DNA from: Rhynochetos jubatus
Lineage: Eukaryota; Chordata; Aves; Eurypygiformes; Rhynochetidae
Assembly: GCA_027574665.1 (NCBI GenBank)
Contig: CM050659.1
Coordinates: forward strand, 1,245,001-1,309,000
Direction of reading: 5' to 3'
DNA: 64,000 nucleotides
Shown: positions 36,401-48,352 of the stretch, in pieces
How the letters are laid out: every line of letters begins with the position of its first letter
How positions within the stretch are numbered: position 1 is the first letter of the stretch
The notes under the pieces: model-generated
The model's input: the letters and a program-made list of their open reading frames with translations, nothing else
The model's database searches: none
What the model was told of the DNA's origin: nothing
Translations under genes and position numbers: made by a program

Positions 36401-39400
36401 GATCTTCAGGTTTTTCTCTGTTATGTTCTTAATAACCTGATCAAGGGTAGTTTTATGCATTTCTTTCTGCTTCTCCAGCATTCTCATCCGTTCCTGCTGC
36501 AACTTCATTTCTCCTTCCCTCTCTGTCAGGATGGCAGTCACGTGAGTGAGAGTCTCCTGCAAAGCTTCTACCTCTGCTGCGTCTCTCTGGAGCATCTGGA
36601 TTTTCTCCCACTGTGCTTCCACTTCCTCATTTTTAATTTTTAGGACAGACAATGTAGCTTGAAGTTCTTGTTCAAGGCAGTGGTTCATATCTGTTGCTGT
36701 ATGTGCTCGGGTTTCTGAGGCTGTGACCGATTCCTGAAGAAGTTTTATCTCCCATACCATTTTTTCTTTAACTGCTTGCAGTCTGTCCCGTTCGTTCTGC
36801 AAAACAGCGAGAAAAAGATTTAGCAATTCCATCTATATGTGTTTACTTTTCCTACTAGATTGGAACTCCTGCTCCAGTGTCAGTGAAGGGCTGAAGTTTG
36901 AGCTTTCAATTCAAGCTATTCAGTTGGTTTCCCTGTTCAATGTCAATTTTCTACTGTCTCTCGGAAAAATATTAGAGAGCTGTACTCTGTCCACAACTGA
37001 TTTTTGGAGTCATTGTAAATGGAGAATTGGGAAAATATCGATCATGTAAGAAGAGCTGCACTGACTCAAATGTTTAGGCTAGTATCCTGTAAAAACCAGT
37101 GTCCATAAGTGCACACCCAGGGAAGAAGAAAGCCTAAGACTGGGGTAGACTTGCGTTATACCTCCTCAAGCTCAGCACTGTTCCAGCTTGTGAGAACCTT
37201 CACAGTCTCTCCTGACCCCATACCGACCTGCTGTATTTACAACACCCTTTGCCAAGGAGTTCAGCAGGTCTGCTCTGCTGTAGTATATCCCCTCCTGTCA
37301 TTTGCTTTCAGCATGGCTCTCACTACCTTCATCAGATGGCTTGTGTTCATCTCTTGGAGGAGAGTGTGAATGAGCACTGTTCCCTCTCTCCCTGCCTCTC
37401 GGGATGTTGTAGACCTTTCCTGCGTCACCCTTTAGGTTGCGTATTTCCCAGCTTACTCAGACAAACCCATCTTCTTTTTTGCCCTTCTCTGAACCTCTTC
37501 TGGCTCAGGTTTGTTCTTTCGGTGAGGAGGTGCCAGAACTGCAGCCAGGATTTAGAGTCCAGACTAAGCATGATATAGGCAGCAACATGATGATGTTTGC
37601 TCTATTAGGGATGGAGGGAGGTAGGGAAGAGAAAACAACCCACACATTTGATTTACCTTTTTGTTTTTCATTTGGACCATTACCCTGTAGAATTTTCATG
37701 GTACCACCCTCTAGAACCCTACTCTCTTCTCTTGAAGGACTAATGGTCAGATCACAGTCTGCCATTCTGTATTTCAAATCAGGACTAGATTTCCCCTTGC
37801 AGGCATACATATTTAGCTGGATCAGCACTTTTGTTTGTCAAATGTCTCTATTTTTTCCCCACTGTCTTCTCTCAGATGGGCAATGTTGAACAGATTTCTA
37901 TTATTAGCAAACTTTGTCTTCTCACCCCTTTTTCCAGATATTCAGAAATCTAAATATCTAAATATGGAAATGGACACAAATAATTTCCTAAAGCATGCAA
38001 TGTAAAAAGAGACATGTTTGAAAACTACTTTGACTAAAACATCAAGGGCAGAAATCTTCCGAATTGAGGAAAACAAGCACCCTGAATCATAACTGAGTTT
38101 TATATGACTACAGCATCTTTTCCGGCTTCTTCAGAACAATGCACTGGGAAAAGTTAAACCAAAAGACAACCACTGGTATAAATAACACTCTTCTGCTCCT
38201 GTAGTGGTCTCTCCATATAGTTTGTCATATCGGTCATCTTAACGATCTCTCCTTTGTGGACTGACTTTCTTACCCAAGGTGATGACCCTGCTAATTCAGC
38301 TACATGACCTGGCAGGAAAGCAGAAGTCTGGGAAGCAAGGAATGGTGAGTGGAAGGAAGGGGACAATGGGGGAAACTTGGTCAGAATTTGGCACTCTGTC
38401 GTCTCAGATTTGGACTGAACCTGTACAAGACCACCCAAAATCAGCTCTCCACTGGAAAGAGTTGCTCCTTAGAAGTATTAACAGACGGCAATAAAATATG
38501 TAAAACTGGCCCCTTACAGCTTCTGCCAGCCTCACCAGGACATCCTTTCTTTGCTTCTCAGTGCTCTCGAGTTTTCTTCTCAAAGACGCCACTTCTTGAT
38601 GCAGAGTCATGGCCCCCTTCTTCACAGACTCTTCGGAGGCTGCTAGCTGAGACGTCAACTCTTCCACCTCCAGGAAAACATAACAAAGCAGTCAGAGACT
38701 ACAGCTTGTCACTGTCAGGCATATTGTATACTGTGAGGAAAGGGAAAGAACAACTTGAAATGTGTCCCTGTCAGGGGAGCACCGGATTCCCGATGGCTAG
38801 AGCTGCCTTGTTTTAAAATCTACGGGGGTCACCGTGTTCATCTGAAAACCCACCTTATAAAACAAGACCAGCAGAAATCCATGCTGGGGGTTGCTGGCAA
38901 ACAGGCAAAAGGCCTAGCCCATCTGCCCAGAGCAGCAGCTGAGATTCAGCTGGCCAGCAAGTCTCCTTCAGACCAGCTGACCTGGAGACCACAGCATGAT
39001 GGCAGTGAGAGGGCTTACCCCAGCAGCCTGCTGCTCTGCACTGGAAAGGCAAGAAGGGGAGAGACCTTCTCTCCAGTTTGATGACTGGAGTAGCTATTGC
39101 TCTTTCAGTCACCTGTTTTTGTAGAGCATCCCTCTGCTGAAGAAGGATATTCATTTTCTCTCTGATGGTTTGGATTTCTTCCTTGTGCCTCTTCTCCACT
39201 GCCTTGATCTCACCCTGAGTTTCCTGCAGCTCTGCTTGCAGCTTTTCAGTGATGTTCTGAAATCACAAACGGAGAGCAAGCTACTGGGACCTGCCGTCAG
39301 GTCCAGCTTTTCCCTCTTTCTGCCTCAAAATCACCTTCATTCCGCCCCTTCTTTCTGCTTTTTTCCCCAGCTCTGCTTCCGCTGTAACACTTCCTTCCCG

Positions 39401-42400
39401 CTGCTCATCTCTGCAGCTTACCAGGCTCTGTGCTTCCAGTGCCTGCAGCAGTCCTTGCCTCCTCAGTCCCAGGACTTCTGTTTCATTTCCTTGTTACTAT
39501 CCCCCCCTCTGTTAGCTGCCTCTCGAAGCCCCTCTCTCAGCTTACGTCCAATTGCCAATGGCCTGTGCCTTCAACCTACCCTACTAGTCAGGCTTACCTG
39601 CTCCTTCTCTTGCTGCTCTTCCACCTCCTGCCTGAGCTGCCTCAGCTGCTGGCAGGCTTCTGTCAGCTCTCCCTGAGTCTGGAGTAGCAACTCTAACAAA
39701 GCATCCTTCTCACGCTCCTTTTCTAGCAGGAGCTGCACACAAATAAGGAGAAGAGGGGTTTAAACTTCCCATACAAAAATTGCGTGGTAAGACTCAAAGG
39801 CTGATGGGCTCACACATTCTCAGAGCACTGTGCTGCTGGTCTCCTAGGTCATTATCTGCCCACTTGGAGACAGATTCCTAAGTGAGATGGGCAGTACAAA
39901 CATGGTCCATCCTTGACTGAATTTCCAACACACTCTTAACCATCTCACAGGAAAACATGTGGCGTTCCTCATGTGTCTCACCTTGCTGGTGAGGGTTTTC
40001 TGCTGTGTCCTTGTTCGTCTTTCAGTAGCGACTTTTGCACCCAGGTAGCAGTAGAGAAAATGCAAGGCTGCTGCAGTGCTGAAGCTAGCAGCCACTTCAG
40101 AAAACTCATGTATTCTAAGCGAGGTTTGGTGAAAATTACTTCAGTTTTAAGGTATTCAGTAGACTTCGGTATAGCACTGCCATTACGGGGACACAGTCTC
40201 TTCTCTGAGCGCTGCCCTGTAATTTTAATACCTGTAGATGCAGTCGGTGGTACTGCTGTCCCTAGGCAGTCTGCAGAAAGAGGACTTTGGTAGGACACAG
40301 TGAGGACTCTCAGTGTATGACAGAGCTGCTTTTGGCGCAGTACATCTGGGCACAAAATGGCACGGTGATGTGGCCCAGACAACAGCAAGTGTCTTAAAAA
40401 ACAGCTCAGAAGGCAACTCTGTATTACTGCTAAGAAATACTTCACAGAAGTCTTTAAAAAGATTTTTTCTTTCGATAACAATCCTGCTGCACCCTTCCCT
40501 GCCCACCATAAACGAAAACACCATCCTCAGGGGGGTTCAGTCCTACAAACTCAGATTGGTCTTTAATGGAGTTAAGGCTATGAATCAGTACATGTCAAAA
40601 GAGGACTGTTAAGAGAACAGTGAAGATACTCTGAGGTAAATCTTAAAAAACCCACAACAGAACACAACAACAGCACCACAATCTAAAATGAACAGTAACA
40701 TTTCTGCCTAGCTTTTTATGAAAGGTTGCATGCCTAGACCCAGAGACAGCCCTACACACATTTCACCTCAGCAAATTCAACGCAGAAAACGCATAGGGCA
40801 TGCTGCACACAGCCCAATATCCAGTCATCCCCCACAGCTCTAGCTTTGCAAAAAACCCACAATATTCTCCTCTCTCAGTCCTTACCTTTTGCTTGGCATT
40901 TTCAACTCTAGTTCCTTCCTCTTCTTGTTGAGCTTGCAGGGCAGCAACCTGCTGCTTCATATCAAACAGCTTCTTCTCATGCTCCCTTTCTGTCTCTGCC
41001 TTCTCCTCTTCCCACTGCTCCAGCACCTCCCGTAGATCTGAATGGCGCCCTTCCCGCTCGCTTGCCTGATGAGGGGAGGAAAAGATGGAGTCCCAGCCAA
41101 ACTCCTCCGAAACATGGGAAGCTTCGTCCCTCCCACAACCCCCCACCTCAACAGTGCACCGCAGTGGCTTTGTGCCCTCCACAGACCATGTCCTATCAAG
41201 GAGCTTAAAAGGAGGGTCAGCAGGTGGAAGAACAGGAGATGTTACCTGCCCCTCGCTGACGCCAGCCTGTTTCCCAGCACCTCTCGCCTCGGGACTTCTC
41301 TCTACTCTCAGAGTCTCTGTTTTCAAAGCTCACTTGCCTTCTCATCAGTGAAGAGGTGCAGATGGACTGCAGGTGAGAAAGAGGCCAGTACCCTGATGCC
41401 CTAGTCACAAGAGAGGCCACGAACTGAAGTACCAGGAACAAGGGGCCTGTTCCATATGCTTTGAGCCCAAAATGAATCCCTCTGTCAACCGTGAAAGGCC
41501 AGAAGAGAGGAACAAAGTTCCCGTGACTGCAGTTGCCAGCCATGTGAGGAGTCCACTTCATGGCAGACGGGAGTCTGGCAGCATCCTACCCTTTTACTCC
41601 CATGCTCTGGGTGGGCACCACCCAACCTTCTGCTGAACTCGTCTTAGGCCCACACTGAATCTCTGGCTGCATTTACTGCCCCAGCACAGTCCTGTGGGTC
41701 TTCACGAGCCTTCAAGTACGAGCCCTTCGCTCTGCTGCCTGGCCTAGCAATGTGTGGCCTACGCCAGATGACGGCTGCCGTTTCACACACTCGGGCTATT
41801 GTTCCGCTGAAGCCAGCCCACAAAGCTTGCTTGAAGAATTCAGAAGCATATTGTTTCCTACCAGGTCTTGCAGGAGCTTGTTTAGTTCCACTTCATGCTC
41901 AGTTTGCTGAAGTCTGAGGGCATCATCATACTGCTGCTCTTTCCGCAAGAGCTCTTGCTCCATGGTCTCCCGTTCCTGCCTCGTGAGAGATCTCTCTGCT
42001 TCCAGCTCACATTGAAGGCACTTCAGTTCCCCTGCAAACGCGACAAATGGCAGGATTCAGTGCCTACACAAACAGTGGTTCTGACTTTACTGACCTCAAG
42101 GCACTGGAGTTTCGGTGTAGAAGAGATCTGCCTCCAACTCCTTCACTCCTCAGAAGCACTGCGGACACAGAGCTGTTCTTCTAACACCTTCTCTAGGCAG
42201 GGGGATCGCCAGAAACAAAGCACGACGCCCTCACCTTGCACCACCTCCTTGGCCTGTGTGACTGTCTGAAGCTGGGTTTCAAGCTGACTCCTGGCAATCT
42301 CCAGCTGAGATAAGTGCTGCTGAGCCTCAAACAGGCTGGATTCCAGGGTCTCCTTCACCGACCTAAAAGTTGCAAATACGGAGAGAAATGAGTTTCTCGC

Positions 42401-45400
42401 TCCTGACACCCACAGGGAGTTATTCCAGTAGGAAGTGCTTCAAGATCCCGACCCCTCCGTACGCAAAACAGGCTGCACAGAAACTGGTATACAGAAAGCA
42501 TCCTTCTGCCATTTAAAATAGCAACGGAGGCAGCTCCGAGGGAACGCCCGGCTCTCCTTATGACCTAGCGTAACGTGGAAAGCCCAGCCAAATTTGATCT
42601 CAATTGCCAACTCTCACGTTGCTGCTGCCTGATTTAGGACACACAGGTAGCTGTGCCCACAAAGTCTGAGCCAGCAAGCAAAAGCCCAGCCTCTGCTCAC
42701 AGCCCTTCTCTCATCAGCATTTCCCAGTTGCTCTGCAGGGGAACAGAATTAGAGTATTTCCCTGGCTAAAACTCATGACTTTTTCAGGCTCTTCATAGTG
42801 CAGGTAATTTTCCAGGCTCCCTATATTTAAAAAGGACTAAAGAAATACATCAGATGAGGCAGTAACATCTCATGCCCGTAGCAGCACTTGTAGGAAATCT
42901 GAACTAGATTTTAGCTGAACAAGGACTACCTGAAAGAAAAGACACCTTCACCTTAAACCATTGGAAGTTCAAGAGAGAAACTTGCTACTTGTCTTTAAGT
43001 GCTGCTAACTACGTAGGCAGCAGCCCAAAGGACTGGTTGCTCTTCAAAAGGGCAGTTGTAGTACTGCAGAGGCAAACTGGTACATCTGCAGACTTCAACC
43101 GACTGCTGCGTGTGACACATAGCTTTCTGGAACCAGGAGCCAAGCTTACCTCCCTGGCCTAACACAGCGTCCGGTGTGCCAGGTTCCTACGATCCACAGC
43201 ACTGCCTCACTAGTACAGGGATGCAATCAGGGCAGCATCCTTCAGAGTAAGGGGGCACCTGAGTGCACAACATGAAAACCCACAACAGTAGGATTTCATG
43301 ACTTGGATGAACAATGGCGGACGTCTCTTCAAGAAATGGAACCAGCACATATTTCTGGTTATGCCAGTCTCCAGCAGCCCAAAGTAAATGTGTCAGTCTC
43401 TCAAACACCAGAAAAGATACGAGTCCAAAACTGTGACAACAGAAGGCTCTGGAGAACAACATCTGGCAAGAATAGTTGCTACAGCCCAACAGCTGACAAA
43501 ACGAAATTCAGCTGCAGCAAGTCAAAGAAGCTGGAGCTCAGAAGCAGCAGCAGCTCTCAAGAAACAGACCAAAGTCAAAATGTTGTTTATCAGCCTTGCT
43601 AACAACATACTCTGGAGTGCTAAAGCAGAACAGTCAAGAAGCATGACAATCCCTAAACATCGTTTGTATAGCTCTGCAAGTTCAAGAGTCGCCTAAAGAA
43701 CTCCTAAGAGGAGGCCAAACATCAAAATAGGTTGGGTTGTTTAGGGGGGGTATTTTGTTTGTTTTGGAAAAGCAGAACTTGTTGCATCTGATCTCAGAAA
43801 CCTGATACAGCAGAAGGACAGAATCTTGCTCCTTCCCTGTGTAACTTCTCCATGACATCTGCCTCTAAGCAGTGTGTGGTAAGGAGTACAGGACCCAGAC
43901 ACCACTGATGGGCAAGAAGTCCCGAAGACTGCCAGGAATTGAAAAGGGTTTCCCTGCAGCTGGTGTAACCAACTCAAGGGCCTGCACCATCAGGAACAAG
44001 AGTCAGCTTTGAAACAGAAGGCCCTCAAGACTGACAGCAGGAGCCTCTAGCTTCACCCTAAATGGCAGTGTCCATATGTAATAGCCCTGAATTCTGAAGA
44101 TCCCACGTCAAACTTCTTGGTAAGGAAACATCTATGTGCAAGCGCACAGAACAAGAAACCAAAAGCAGAGAGAAGCTTCAGGTTCCAGCAAACACCTGCA
44201 CGGTTTAATTATTACGCAATGCAGAGCCAAGGTACCAGCTATGGAGGAATTATACTGGCTTGCTTTGCACTTCACACAGGAATATGCAAGGGGGCATAAG
44301 CATAAGCCCAAGTCTCAGGAGAGCTTTGTTAGCTGTAGCTGCCGGAAAAATAACGTTCAAATCATGGAACAGTGGTTTGGTTTTGTTTTGTTTTCTCGAG
44401 ATTCTTCCCTTTTTTGTCCACGGAAGGTGGAAACATCTGAAAAGCACACAGGATGCGATAAATCCTCGGGCAATGATTAACCCTTGGTAATTACAGACAT
44501 GAAGTAACGTCCTGCCCAGGGTCTCCTCCCTGCCTTTACCTGGCCTCTGCCAGCTGCTCTGAAAGGCCTTGCCTGTCCCGCTCCATGGCTGCCAGTCGCT
44601 CTTCTAGGGAAGCCTTCTCATGCACTAGCAACTCGTTCTCTTCAGATACCTTGGCCAGTGCATGCCCTTGGCGAGAGGACTCCTGGCGCAACTGCTCCAG
44701 AGCACTGTTAGCTGACTCTTCCTGGCAGCAAACCTAAAAGCGGGACAAAGTACAGTTAGAGTCTCTTCTCTGGAACTCTGTGCAGAGCCAGAGGATCTGA
44801 GGAGCTCGTGGCTTCTTCCAGGCATAGCAGTGTTGTGACTATGGAGAGGAAGGGAGGGGAAGGGCGTTACTCAATCTGAGTAGCCCTCCTCAGTCTCCCA
44901 CTGTTGCACTCTCACAGCTAGGTACCCCCAGCTCATGACCGCGAGTGCTCACTTCGACTTGAAGCCCGGGAATCCTCTTCTACCCTTCGTTTCCTACGTT
45001 TACTTTAGCCGCAAAGCGGAAAGAAAAGCACTGAGCCAGCTTTGAATGCTGAACGCCAGCAGCCTTCCCTTCTAAAATGCTGTTTCAACCAATGCTTTTT
45101 CAGGGGCAGCCATGTCATGTACAGGCAGCACAGCCCTCTCCTGACACCTAGGACAAATGTTATTTCAGCACCACAGCAGCCTCTCACAAAACTAAAATCC
45201 TTCTTGACAGGGTTTTCTGGACTGGCATTTCTGGGACTACTGGCTGCTCTAAGAATGGCAACAGGACAAAGCACCAACGGGCAAACTTCCTTAAATCCCC
45301 AGGTAGCAAAATCTTGGTTTCCTCTGCCATTGCTTTTGGGGAGCTTTTTGTCCACGTTAACGAACGCTACATACACTGTCTTTAGTCCGCAGCCTGCACA

Positions 45401-46614
45401 CTCACCCCTCCTGCTTCCAGCTGCTGCTCCAACTGAGCCCGGTACTGCCGTCCCTAGATGGATACACAGAACGAAGATCGGCATGAGTGACAAAGCATTC
45501 GTTCTCTGAGAGCGGCAGAGCACTAGAACAGGCTGCCCAGAGAGGTTGTGGAGCCTCCTTCTCTGGAGATACTCCAAACCCGCCTGGACATGTTCCTGTG
45601 CAGAACACATCTAGGTTCCTCTAGATGAACCTGTATTGGCAGCGGAGTTGGCCCAGATCATCTCGAGAGGTCCCTTCCAACCCTGACCATTCTGTGATTC
45701 TGTGATGAGCGAATGCAGCTTGTAACAGGCTCGGCTCCCCCTGCATTAGCCTTTCCCTGAGCCCTTACAGCCCAAGCACAGTACCTTTCACAGGGCTGCT
45801 CACACAGCCCAAAAGAAGTCCTTACGCTAGAGGGGAGCTTCACTTTGCCCGATATAAGGAAACTGTGACAGGGTTTCTTCTACACCTAGTGCCATCTGCC
45901 CATCCTAAGACAGTGATGAGAAGCAGGAAGATGAGACAGACTTAGCCAGCCACGCCTGGCCTGTGGCCACCGGATACCCCACATCAGTATTTCCAACGGG
46001 CGAAAAGTAAAGCGAGGGGGTCGGTGAAGTTAGAGGAAGGAGTTCTCAACACTGTTCTCCAGTATTTCGCATGTAAAGTTCCTCTGACCACAGTCCTGCT
46101 CTGCCGCTGCGGAAGACGGCTTCCAGCTGAGCTGCAGCAGACCCGCACGGGCAGCAGCAGCACGACAGCCTGACAGCTGCGCCGTGGCCACCGTCGGGCA
46201 CGGGCACTGGACCCTGCGCCCAGCTCTGGCTCCTCCTCGCTGCCAGCGCCCCGGGCGAAAGGGCCCGAGCTGCCACCCCCGCCGGCTCGACTCCTCCCTC
46301 TGGGACAGCCCCCTGCGACCGTGGCCAAGGGCGAGTGCAAGCCCGGCGTCTCTCTTGCAGCACGGAAAAGCCCTGCCGGGAGCCTCGGGCCGGGGGGATG
46401 GGGGGGCGGTGACGGCGGCGGGAGGCAGGGCCGGGCTCGGCGCCGTCCCGCCCGCCGAGTTCCGTCTGAGCGCGGGACGGGCGGCCCGGCCGCGGGCGGC
46501 TCCCCCGCTCCTCACCTTCGCCTGCAGCTTCCGCACCAGCACCGCTTGGCGGCACTGCGCCTCCTGCGAGCTCTGCAGCCGGCGCTGCAGGGAGGCCTGG
46601 CCCGGCGCCGCCAT
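30476..46614 (-). CDS. CEP250: CEP250-like (C-Nap1 paralog), 14 exons, shortened but open
   Basis: CEP250/C-Nap1 is a coiled-coil protein that anchors the inter-centriolar linker at centriole proximal ends and is phosphorylated by NEK2. Exons on the - strand: 46614-46516, 45453-45406, 44733-44540, 42362-42235, 42031-41862, 41065-40886, 39732-39598, 39256-39113, 38667-38518, 36796-34397, 33654-33499, 33078-32971, 32802-32752, 30682-30476. All have GT-AG borders and compatible phases, giving 1,389 codons and no internal stop. Family matches include SQEAQ.RQA.LVRKLQAK at the N-terminus, SSLFEAQQ and QTVTQAKEV, RLEHLQQ.VARLE, and KQDYV with VLEAETQKLDQS at the C-terminus. Relative to human CEP250 (about 2,440 residues) it lacks about 700 residues after exon 2, including the rootletin-homology region, and several hundred between exons 9 and 10. 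It is probably a functional paralog; a transcribed relic is the alternative. Confidence 0.9.
32597..32638. repeat. Two-copy 21-bp tandem duplication in an intron
   Basis: The 21-bp unit starting CTGACTGGGTATTTCC occurs twice in perfect tandem, in the intron between the last two exons of the CEP250-like gene. Confidence 0.9.
34397..36796 (-). CDS. CEP250: Giant exon 10 of the CEP250-like gene, 800 codons
   Basis: One 2,400-nt exon, open throughout, phase 0 at both ends, with TTTTGCAG acceptor and GTAGGC donor. CEP250 orthologs also have an unusually large exon here. It is continuous coiled coil rich in Glu, Gln, Lys and Leu. Near its start a 35-residue (five-heptad, 105-nt) repeat is visible: the elements LQQERMRMLEKQKE, SQQEQIRELEKQQE and LQEGKI recur at 35-residue spacing. 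The exon lies outside the visible palindrome arm, so whether the right-hand copy also carries it is unknown. Confidence 0.92.
45500..45706 (+). mobile_element. CR1 LINE 3' end, left arm
   Basis: Sense CR1 3' end (GAACAGGCTGCCCAGAGAGG, GAGGTCCCTTCCAACC) closing with ATTCTGTGATTCTGTGATG. It lies just upstream of exon 2 of the CEP250-like gene, antisense to it, and is shared by both palindrome arms. Confidence 0.9.
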
Positions 46615-47080
46615 GGCCCCGCTCGCCAGCCGGGCCCGCCGCCTTACAGGCCCCGCGGCGGGGGCTGCTCCGCGGCCTGCCCCGGCGGACCGCGCTCAGG
46701 AGGCCCCGGGCCGCGGCCTGGCACTTGCCGGGCCGGGCGAGAACGGGAGCCGGGCCGCGGGGCGGGAGAGCCGAGCTCGCTCGGGCCGGCCCGTGGCAGC
46801 GGGTCCCTTCCCGCTCCTCGCTGTCGGTGCCGCCGCACTGTCGGTGCTGCCGCAGGGGAGAGGCCGCCGCGACAGCGTCTTGCTCCAGCGAGTTCCGCTC
46901 AGAGACTGTTAACGGCCGCGGAGAAGGTCGCGGATTTAAAAAGCGCTGCCCGAGGAGTCTGGGAGAGGAGCGCGAGCAACGGCTGCCCGGCACGAGAGTG
47001 TCGCGTGGGGGGCGGGGACACCGCGGCAAGCAGGGGGGACCGCGGCGAGGGCAGACAAGCTCCGTCGCACCGGTGCCAAC
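46170..47080 (-). promoter_or_regulatory. CpG island promoter, left CEP250-like copy
   Basis: Very GC- and CpG-rich block around exon 1 (ATG at 46614), with GGCGCCGCC-type sequence at the start codon. An LTR in the same orientation ends at 47128, about 0.5 kb upstream of the ATG, so the gene could use either CpG-island or LTR-derived initiation. Open frames of 240-330 codons across this block on both strands are GC-driven artefacts. Confidence 0.8.
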
Positions 47081-47127
47081 CCAACAGCTGGAGCTGCCTA
47101 CGAAAAGCTCTGTACGGAAAATTACGC

Positions 47128-47612
47128 TACCAGGAGTCAGTGTTCACAAAGGAGACAGAGGAGTCCTGTAAAAAATAATAATAAAACTTTATTCAAATAA
47201 AGGGAGAGTCCACGGGACATAGCCCTGTGGGGTGTCTCAACCTACAGGGCGACACAGCCCCCTTTTATCCTACTTTTCCCGACCGCAAGACACTCTCCTC
47301 ATTTCCCCATTGCCTGAGGTACGCTGAGTGTACAGACTTCCCGATCCGCCCAAGACATTCAACACAAAAGTTCATCTGACACATTCAAGATATTCATGTC
47401 ATTTCGATATCGCAGATATGCACGTGGTTTACATATTCAAGGGATAATGTCATTTACATATTCCAGGTATTCAGGTAGGTCACATATTCAAGGTATCAAG
47501 TAGTTTCGATATAGTCTTTCTTACCTTAAGCCTGAGTTCACACAGGCTTTTTTGTTCCTTGTCTTGAGCCTGGGTGTGCTTCTGTAAAGTCACAAAACTG
47601 GTGTTCCTATCA
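47128..47612 (-). mobile_element. 3' LTR of the - strand ERV, at palindrome edge
   Basis: 485-bp LTR starting TGATAGGAACACCAG and ending CTCCTGGTA. It directly follows the env end and a purine-rich tract (AAGAGTGGAGAT) of the - strand provirus, so it is that provirus's 3' LTR. Up to 47445 it is part of the palindrome arm; beyond that it differs from the right-hand LTR by substitutions and an insertion of about 50 bp. Confidence 0.85.
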
Positions 47613-47632
47613 ATCTCCACTCTTCTATTTGC

Positions 47633-48242
47633 TCAATCATTGTCTTTACAAAATGTGGCAACTATCAGTTTGATTTTCTCTTCTTGAGTATTTCCTGGAC
47701 TACGTTCAATTTTCAGCGGCATCATCTTTGGTCCCCTCTGTGGCATCTCAGATATGGCCCCTACCTGCATCCTCTGAACTGCATGTTGAATTAGTTGGAT
47801 AAAATGAGGTATCATACATGGTACAAAGATCAGAGCTGCCATTGCACAGAGAAAGAAAAATGACACGTTTAACCCAAGGTCCACCAGGCAACCATAAGAA
47901 CATGTCCTACTCCAATCCTTTCCAGGTTTGAACTGGCACATGGGCCAGCTTTCTCATCTCTTTTGTTATTTGCTTTACTACCTTCCCATTATCATCTATT
48001 TGTCAACAACAGTTGGAGTTGTTTAATTTTCCACAAACATCCCCTTCTTCTGCTAACAAGTAATCTAGAACCATTCGATGTTGGAAAATTGCATTTCTCA
48101 TTTGAGTAGCTTGTCCTGCAAGGAGATCAAGGGCCAGAGCTGTTTGGTTAGTTAGAATTTCTAAAATAGCTTGAAATCTAATTATCCTGTTCAAATTGTA
48201 AATTGGTTCCCTTGCTCCAGAAATCACCTCGATGGGATTCAT
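47633..48242 (-). pseudogene. ERV envelope transmembrane subunit, broken
   Basis: On the - strand, 48242-48003 encodes the ectodomain helical region ([13 protein letters not shown]) followed by a Cys-rich loop, [10 protein letters not shown], a CX7CC arrangement close to the CX6CC of gamma-type envelopes. A TGA (48005-48003) comes immediately after the CC. The membrane anchor, a strongly hydrophobic stretch with FFFLCAMAALIFV, and the cytoplasmic tail continue in a different frame from 47941 to 47633. At least one stop and one frameshift therefore prevent a full-length product. Confidence 0.8.
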
Positions 48243-48352
48243 GTTGCTGGTCCATAATATTGTGTAATTCGTTCAGGTGGTCATTCATCTTTTCCACACG
48301 ATTTTGTACTCCCCCTTGTCAGGAATGTATCAATTGATCTGTTTTCTCTTAT

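Larger units (their letters stand above)
38113..47445 (+). repeat. Left arm of a large palindrome
   Basis: Every position x in this arm corresponds to 102113 minus x in the right arm. The same offset holds at 38.1, 41, 45 and 47 kb, so there is no net insertion or deletion over 9.3 kb, and all long open frames agree residue for residue between arms. Near the inner end there is one mismatch, 47438 (c) against 54675 (a, so t on the paired strand). Alignment is lost at 47446, inside an LTR. The outer end is set only by the window edge. The arm carries CEP250-like exons 1-9, the CpG-island promoter and most of an LTR. Confidence 0.97.
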
